Shown here: piece after piece, positions 5,517 to 9,551 of the stretch
Numbering within the stretch: position 1 is the first letter of the stretch
Layout: each line of letters starts with the position of its first letter
Origin: Flavobacteriaceae bacterium
Lineage (GTDB): Bacteria > Bacteroidota > Bacteroidia > Flavobacteriales > Weeksellaceae
Direction of reading: 5' to 3'
Assembly (NCBI GenBank): GCA_031273305.1
Contig: JAISSC010000085.1
Coordinates: forward strand, 1-9,551
Length of the DNA: 9,551 nucleotides
Position numbers and translations under genes: made by a program
Notes under the pieces: generated by a model
What the model was told of the DNA's origin: nothing
The model's input: only the letters and a program-made list of their open reading frames with translations
Database searches by the model: none

Positions 5517-8159
5517 ATGAAATCTTTTTTTTCCTTTCTCTTCTTGGTTTTTTGGTTCGTTTCAGGCTACTCTCAGTCTAAGATCACTGTGAATTTTAAC
5601 GTTACGGATGAACGTTTTTCCTGTATAGACACCATACAAAAAAATATCTTACTTCAGCATAAACGCGACGACGGATATAACGACATCGAAAGTTCTGTTT
5701 CCTCCGAATGTAGTTATAGTTATACTTTTTCCAAAGTTCCGGGAAATTTCAGAATACTTATTACAACTCCGGGATATGAAATACAAACCTTGAATTTCGA
5801 TGTCACCGAACAAACTAAGGATATATTATATTTAGGAAGTATTACTTTATCCGAAGGAAACAATACTACCGACATCAATGCCCCAGCCTCAGGTGTAACC
5901 GAACAAACTCAGGATAGATTACATTCCGGAGATGATATTACCTTATCCGGAGGAAATAATACTGATGACGTTAATGCACCGGCTTCATCGGGAGAAGAAG
6001 AAGAAAAGGAAAAGGAAATAGACGGAGTTATGGTTACGGGAATGCGTGAAAAATATGTGAAATTTGAGGCTAATAAAACCACTTATACGGTAAAAGACAA
6101 TGATATTTTATCGGGAGGAAGCACGGAAGATGCATTAACCAAAATTCCGGGAGTTATTAAGGGATACGGAGGAGAAATAACCGTAAACGGGAAATCTATG
6201 GCTATTTATATTGATGATTCTCCTACGGGATTATCAAGCTCTGATTTGGAAAACCTGCTTCAAAGTATTCCTGCCAATTCTATCGAAAAAATTGAGATTA
6301 TAGCCAATCCGGGAGCTTCCTATGAGGCAAACACAGGCGGAGGAATTATTAATATTGTCACTAACGGACGGGCTTTGGGCGGATTAAACGGCTCCGTTAC
6401 TTTAAATTATCGTTTTAATGAAAACAACAGGGTAGCTCCTTCGGTAAATTTAAACACCCGAATTAAAAACGTCGGCGTACAGCTAAACAGCGGATTTAAT
6501 TATCGCGAACGGGAAAGAACGAATATTTACAACAGGGAGTTTACTTCTTTCTCTCCTTCCATTTTTTTCACTCAGACCGATAACGAAAAAAGATATAACA
6601 GGTATTATTTTTTCCGTCCTTCCGTCAATATCCGACTGAATGACAAAAGCAGTTTGGTTATCAATTATAATCTTAATCTTACTCACAACAACAGCTACAA
6701 CAAAGGAGAATCTACCAGCACAAACAATATTGGGCTTATCAACCTCCTGAATGATTCCAAATCTGTTGATGATAACTTCAATCAGGAAATCACGACAAAA
6801 TATAAGATTAAACTGGACAGTTTGGGCAAAACTTTTGATATTACGGCTTATTATTCTTATTTTGATAAGAACATAACAGGTCAAAGTACTCAGAACAATC
6901 AGGGAATTATCCGTTATTCTCTCAACGATATAGACTCGAAATATGATAATTTTTATGCCAAAACCAATATTGAAATTCCTTCTAAAAAATGGGACCTGTC
7001 TTTAAATATCGGAGGGAAATATTCTGTCTCAAGTTCTTCCAGTTCAGGAAAATACAATCTCTTAAACGATTATCCTATCTCGCCGGATTCTCCCGAATAT
7101 AATTCTTATATGGATTTCGATTATGATGAACACCAATATGCTTTGTACACAGAAATCAACAAGAACATAAAAAATTTAAGCATCACCGCCGGATTACGAT
7201 ATGAAAATCTCATATACAAAAGTTATGTAAAACAAACAGACCAAAAAATAAAACATGCTTTGGATAAACTCTATCCGTCTTTCAGTTTGTTATATAAACT
7301 TTCTCCTGTTGTCAATATAAATGCTTCTTACCGAAAGAGTATTTCTTTACCGTCTTATACTAATCTGGACCCTAATATAACCGGCTATTTAGACGAGTAT
7401 AACACCTCTACGGGGAATCCTTATTTACAGCCGGATTATTATGACAATTATGAAGTTGCATTCAGTGCTTTTAATTACCTCCGTTTAAGTTTCCAGTATA
7501 CTTATTCAAAATACAGTAATCTGCTATATTTTGAGACAGAAGATAATTCATTAAAGGTAAATCAGACGACCGTAACCTTTAACAGAATGAACAATTACAA
7601 TATTTCGCTGGGGGTTCCTGTTCCTCTCAAATTGCTGACCAAAGGTAAAAAGTTCTTTGACGAGCCGATGAACATTGACAGAATGAGCTTTATCTATTTT
7701 TATGGGATGTATAACTTTTATAAACTTAGTGATTATCCTTACGTAGACAGCGTAAAACCTATTTGGTTCTATGCCTTTTATTCCCAGATAGCTCTTCCTG
7801 CAAATTTCAAACTGACCGCCTTTTATATGTTTAGCTCCGACAAAGGCTATTTCAGGATTTATAAGGCTAATAAACCATTTAACTATTCCAATATAGAATT
7901 ATCCCGACCTTTTTATGACAAGGCTCTAAAGATTTCCTTCGGAGCGGATAACCTGTTCAATACCAGTTATTTTGATGCCGGAATTATAAATCATAACCTG
8001 AATACCAATTTTTATCAACAGGACAATAACCGATTGTTTTACTTTAAATTATCTTACAATTTCGGGAAATTACGGAATATAAAAAAGGAAAATACTCTTA
8101 TTGAAGAGGAAAACAAGCAAAATAATAACCGGCTTGTTCCTGCCGCTCCCATAAAGTAG
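5517..8159 (+). CDS. TonB-dependent outer-membrane receptor, OMP_b-brl_3 type
   Basis: An 880-residue outer-membrane protein. Residues 1-20 are a signal peptide (hydrophobic core FFSFLFLVFWFV, likely cut near GYSQ). Residues about 22-95 form a beta-sandwich domain like the carboxypeptidase-regulatory domains at the N termini of Bacteroidota receptors. Residues 96-158 are two copies of a linker, followed by the acidic run EEEEKEKE (160-167). The plug spans about 170-284: STEDALTKIPGV, ITVNGKSMAIYIDD, LLQSIPANSIEKIEII, NPGASYEANTGGGIINIVT. The rest is barrel, rich in alternating aromatic strands, with the last strand near FYFKLSYNFG (841-850) and a polar 30-residue tail beyond it. Length and order are normal for the family. 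No clear TonB box and no SusD-like partner are seen, so it is not a standard SusC. The ligand is unknown. Confidence 0.9.
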   Translation: MKSFFSFLFLVFWFVSGYSQSKITVNFNVTDERFSCIDTIQKNILLQHKRDDGYNDIESSVSSECSYSYTFSKVPGNFRILITTPGYEIQTLNFDVTEQTKDILYLGSITLSEGNNTTDINAPASGVTEQTQDRLHSGDDITLSGGNNTDDVNAPASSGEEEEKEKEIDGVMVTGMREKYVKFEANKTTYTVKDNDILSGGSTEDALTKIPGVIKGYGGEITVNGKSMAIYIDDSPTGLSSSDLENLLQSIPANSIEKIEIIANPGASYEANTGGGIINIVTNGRALGGLNGSVTLNYRFNENNRVAPSVNLNTRIKNVGVQLNSGFNYRERERTNIYNREFTSFSPSIFFTQTDNEKRYNRYYFFRPSVNIRLNDKSSLVINYNLNLTHNNSYNKGESTSTNNIGLINLLNDSKSVDDNFNQEITTKYKIKLDSLGKTFDITAYYSYFDKNITGQSTQNNQGIIRYSLNDIDSKYDNFYAKTNIEIPSKKWDLSLNIGGKYSVSSSSSSGKYNLLNDYPISPDSPEYNSYMDFDYDEHQYALYTEINKNIKNLSITAGLRYENLIYKSYVKQTDQKIKHALDKLYPSFSLLYKLSPVVNINASYRKSISLPSYTNLDPNITGYLDEYNTSTGNPYLQPDYYDNYEVAFSAFNYLRLSFQYTYSKYSNLLYFETEDNSLKVNQTTVTFNRMNNYNISLGVPVPLKLLTKGKKFFDEPMNIDRMSFIYFYGMYNFYKLSDYPYVDSVKPIWFYAFYSQIALPANFKLTAFYMFSSDKGYFRIYKANKPFNYSNIELSRPFYDKALKISFGADNLFNTSYFDAGIINHNLNTNFYQQDNNRLFYFKLSYNFGKLRNIKKENTLIEEENKQNNNRLVPAAPIK
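5802..5990 (+). repeat. in-frame tandem duplication in the receptor linker
   Basis: Codons 96-126 and 127-158 are diverged copies of one unit: both start VTEQT.D, share ITLS.GNNT.D and end NAPAS. The second copy has one extra codon. The DNA copies are still clearly alignable but differ at many third positions, so the duplication is not recent. Confidence 0.85.
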
Positions 8160-8369
8160 AATAAGGATAATGTTATAATGCCCTGTGCACTAAGTCATTG
8201 CACCCCTTATGCGTGGCGTCATTGCGAATGTAACGAAGTGGAATGTGGCAATCTACTGTTTATAATGAGATTGCCACGTCGTGCCTCCTCGCAAAAACAG
8301 AAGCGAAGCAACCTCAACAGGCAACCTTATAACGTATGGTTTGCATCGTCGTGCCTCCTCGCAATAGGA

Positions 8370-8515
8370 TGAGATTGCTTCGGCTCCGCCTCTCAATGAC
8401 AGGCTAACTCTCTGTGTGTGAGGTCATTGCGCCCCTTATGCGTGGCGTCATTGCGAATGTAACGAAGTGGAATGTGGCAATCTACCAATTGCAAACGAAG
8501 TGCCGCAACCTCAAC
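8370..8515 (+). repeat. left copy of the direct repeats flanking the nuclease gene
   Basis: Bases 8370-8453 match 9050-9133 at 81 of 84 positions, and 8474-8515 match 9175-9216 exactly over 42 bases. The two matches have different offsets (680 and 701) because the right copy contains an extra partial module. Recombination between the copies would delete the nuclease gene. Confidence 0.85.
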
Positions 8516-8562
8516 AGGCAACCTTATAACGTGGGTTTGCTTCGTCGTGCCTCCTTGCAGCA

Positions 8563-8585
8563 AGATTGCCACGCTTCGCTCGCAA
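8563..8585 (+). repeat. left arm of an exact 23-base inverted repeat around the nuclease
   Basis: This stretch is the exact reverse complement of 9162-9184, so the nuclease gene sits inside a 622-base interval bounded by inverted copies. No target-site duplication is evident at the edges, since both arms are embedded in further repeats. Confidence 0.8.
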
Positions 8586-8665
8586 CAGAAGCGAAGCAAC
8601 CCCAACGACAGGCGAATGGTTATAAAAAAATCATATAAAACCATGACAGAGGCAATATTTTTTCC

Positions 8666-8673
8666 TATTTTTG
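8666..8673 (+). promoter_or_regulatory. -7 element for the GIY-YIG nuclease gene
   Basis: TATTTTTG lies 26 bases before the ATG at 8700 and a start near 8679 gives a short A-rich leader. No clear -33 match. It lies downstream of the alternative in-frame ATG at 8643, which favours 8700 as the start. Confidence 0.4.
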
Positions 8674-8699
8674 ATTATCCAATTTTTTCTTATGTAAAA

Positions 8700-9005
8700 A
8701 TGAAAGTCGGTTTCATATATATTATGACTAATAAATACCACACCACTCTTTACACCGGAGTTACTTCCAACTTGCCACAAAGAGTTATGGAACATATAAA
8801 TGGTAAATATCCTTATAGTTTTACAAATCGTTATAATCTGCACAAATTGGTTTATTGGGAATCCTTTCAGGAAATAGGAGACGCTATAGCTCGGGAAAAG
8901 CAAATTAAAGCAATATCAAGAGCAAAAAAGGAAATTCTTATAAATAGCATAAATCCTGAATGGGAAGATTTATATGAGAGTATAAAAGATATTATGAATC
9001 CATAG
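8700..9005 (+). CDS. small GIY-YIG nuclease embedded in repeats
   Basis: A complete 101-residue single-domain GIY-YIG nuclease. The GIY part is GFIYIMTN (4-11) with Tyr7, the YIG part is YTGVTSNL (18-25) with Tyr18, Arg28 lies in PQRVMEH, and the metal-binding Glu66 lies in AIAREKQIK (62-70). HKLVYWE (48-54) and NPEWEDLYE (85-93) are further marks of the small stand-alone class related to YhbQ, often misnamed UvrC-like. All catalytic residues seem intact. There is no extra DNA-binding domain. The frame stays open upstream into the repeats, and ATG 8643 would add 19 residues, but the domain begins at 8700, where homologues usually start and where a -7 element fits. The gene is AT-rich like the chromosome and unlike the flanking repeats. 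It is a candidate partner enzyme for those repeats. Confidence 0.92.
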   Translation: MKVGFIYIMTNKYHTTLYTGVTSNLPQRVMEHINGKYPYSFTNRYNLHKLVYWESFQEIGDAIAREKQIKAISRAKKEILINSINPEWEDLYESIKDIMNP

Positions 9006-9049
9006 TCCTCACAGTGTGAAGTCTTTGCTTCGCTTCGCTCGCAATAATA

Positions 9050-9216
9050 TGAGATTGCTTCGGCTTCGCCTCTCAATGACAGGCTAACTCCCTGTGCGTG
9101 AGGTCATTGCGCCCCTTATGCGTGGCGTCATTGGCGGTGTAACTCTCTGTGCGTGAGGTCATTGCGAGCGAAGCGTGGCAATCTACCAATTGCAAACGAA
9201 GTGCCGCAACCTCAAC
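9050..9216 (+). repeat. right copy of the direct repeats flanking the nuclease gene
   Basis: Contains 9050-9133 (81 of 84 identical to 8370-8453) and 9175-9216 (identical to 8474-8515), interrupted by a second CTGTGCGTGAGGTCATTG module at 9147-9164. The extra module suggests slippage or insertion after the duplication. Confidence 0.85.
9162..9184 (-). repeat. right arm of the 23-base inverted repeat around the nuclease
   Basis: Exact reverse complement of 8563-8585. The unit is itself a short palindrome-like module (ATTGC, GAGCGAAGCGTG, GCAAT at 9161-9182). Confidence 0.8.
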
Positions 9217-9551
9217 GACAGGTTTATATCGGCAATCCCAACAAACAATTTGCTTCGCTTCGCTTGCAATAGAATGAGATTGCCACACCTGCGGTTCGCA
9301 ATGACAGGTTAACTTATTATGTCTCAACATGTTGCTTCGTCGTGCCTCCTTGCAATAAGATGAGATTGCTTCGGCTCCGCCTCTCAATGACAGGTTCCTG
9401 TGCCCTGCAATTACGAGACGTAATTTACTGTGCATTAGGTTATTGTAAAAACATGACAAAAATCATGTCTTTATCCTGAATGACTTTAGATATTTATGTA
9501 TACATTTGGCATGGAATAATAGATAACGACTTATTCTAAATTAGTTGATCA

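Larger units (their letters stand above)
8183..8612. repeat. left cluster of dispersed palindromic repeats
   Basis: Much GC-richer than its surroundings. Units visible, most bounded by ATTGC and GCAAT or a one-base variant, are 8221-8252, 8270-8294, 8374-8397, 8450-8481 and 8565-8585. The module 8183-8256 recurs at 8412-8486. A 28-base segment (8308-8335) recurs exactly at 8505-8532. The left and right parts of the cluster look like two rounds of the same composite, shuffled. Such repeats are known from many Bacteroidota genomes as intergenic, REP-like sequence. Confidence 0.85.
8160..8699. other. 540-base region without a credible gene, mostly repeats
   Basis: Between the receptor stop and the nuclease start lie a short AT-rich stretch, the left repeat cluster (8183-8612) and an AT-rich nuclease promoter region. 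Open frames exist on both strands but follow the repeat units, carry repeat-type peptide such as CFVVPP, and have no sensible start context. No terminator is visible after the receptor gene. Confidence 0.8.
9016..9396. repeat. right cluster of dispersed palindromic repeats
   Basis: Units with the ATTGC...GCAAT form or a one-base variant are 9054-9077, 9161-9182, 9279-9302 and 9365-9388. The module with TCTCAATGACAGG appears at 9041-9090 and 9352-9395, as in the left cluster at 8361-8410. Interiors vary (GAGCGAAGCGTG, CACACCTGCGGTTC, TTCGGCTCCGCCTC) while the ends stay constant. Confidence 0.85.
9006..9551. other. 546-base region without a credible gene
   Basis: It contains the right repeat cluster (9016-9396) followed by about 155 AT-rich bases to the window end. 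In the latter, ACATGA (9451-9456) and TCATGT (9463-9468) form a weak hairpin followed by CTTTAT, and TACATTTG (9501-9508) fits the -7 consensus in the plus direction and might serve a gene beyond the window. Long frames on the minus strand here are repeat artefacts. Confidence 0.7.

Noticed and set aside
5378..5581. Open frame between the Fe-S carrier and the receptor
   Set aside because: It begins at a TTG inside a promoter-like site and runs into the receptor signal peptide in another frame; no domain is visible.
6483..6884. Minus-strand open frame of 133 codons inside the receptor
   Set aside because: It lies wholly antisense to a well-supported coding region and has no recognisable domain.
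8178..8644. Several open frames on both strands across the left repeat cluster
   Set aside because: They follow the repeat units, give repeat-type peptides (such as CFVVPP and SVAILLQG), overlap each other on opposite strands and lack a credible start context or any known domain.
8472..8699. N-terminal extension of the GIY-YIG protein into the repeats
   Set aside because: The first 76 codons are repeat sequence and AT-rich leader; the conserved domain begins at the ATG at 8700 and a -7 element lies just before it.
8183..9396. CRISPR array
   Set aside because: Repeat units vary in length and interior, are arranged in both orientations, spacing is irregular, and there are no unique spacers of even length and no cas genes.
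8867..9459. Two minus-strand open frames across the nuclease 3' end and right repeat cluster
   Set aside because: Their sequence is translated repeat (SEAKQIVC, AEAISYYCERSEAK) and one is antisense to the end of the nuclease gene.

Overview
The window looks like a piece of an AT-rich Bacteroidota chromosome. Four things point there: (1) promoter-like sites of the Bacteroidota type (TTTG about 20 bases from TAnnTTTG) lie just before several starts; (2) starts are preceded by A-rich leaders and not by Shine-Dalgarno sequences; (3) families largely confined to this phylum are present (DUF3127, an OMP_b-brl_3-type TonB-dependent outer-membrane protein); (4) the dispersed GC-richer repeats on the right are of a type common in these genomes. 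The order or genus cannot be settled from the sequence alone.

Left half (264-3687) is read entirely from the minus strand. From upstream to downstream it holds an OmpA-like lipoprotein (2851-3687), a strong palindromic terminator, a DUF3127 protein with an SSB-like acidic tail (2227-2607), a second terminator hairpin, aat (leucyl/phenylalanyl-tRNA-protein transferase, 1500-2159), a membrane-anchored TPR protein (746-1459) and ribH (lumazine synthase, 264-746). TPR and ribH share one base and probably form an operon driven by a promoter inside the 3' end of aat. Bases 1-263 hold no convincing intact gene, only a small hairpin and a possible broken gene end.

A 493-base divergent intergenic region (3688-4180) carries a good plus-strand promoter and two unexplained inverted repeats. 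Right of it, plus-strand genes follow, each with its own TAnnTTTG site: an alpha/beta hydrolase (4181-4948), an A-type iron-sulfur carrier (5046-5375) and an 880-residue TonB-dependent outer-membrane receptor (5517-8159) with a duplicated linker.

The last 1.4 kb is different in character. Two clusters of GC-richer palindromic repeats (about 8183-8612 and 9016-9396) flank a small complete GIY-YIG nuclease gene (8700-9005). The clusters share long direct and inverted copies, and most units have the form ATTGC...GCAAT. The nuclease-plus-repeat arrangement is the most interesting part of the window: the nuclease may act on, spread or maintain the repeats, much as RAYT transposases are tied to REP elements. 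This is a hypothesis from layout and family only. The many open frames across the repeats are treated as artefacts.
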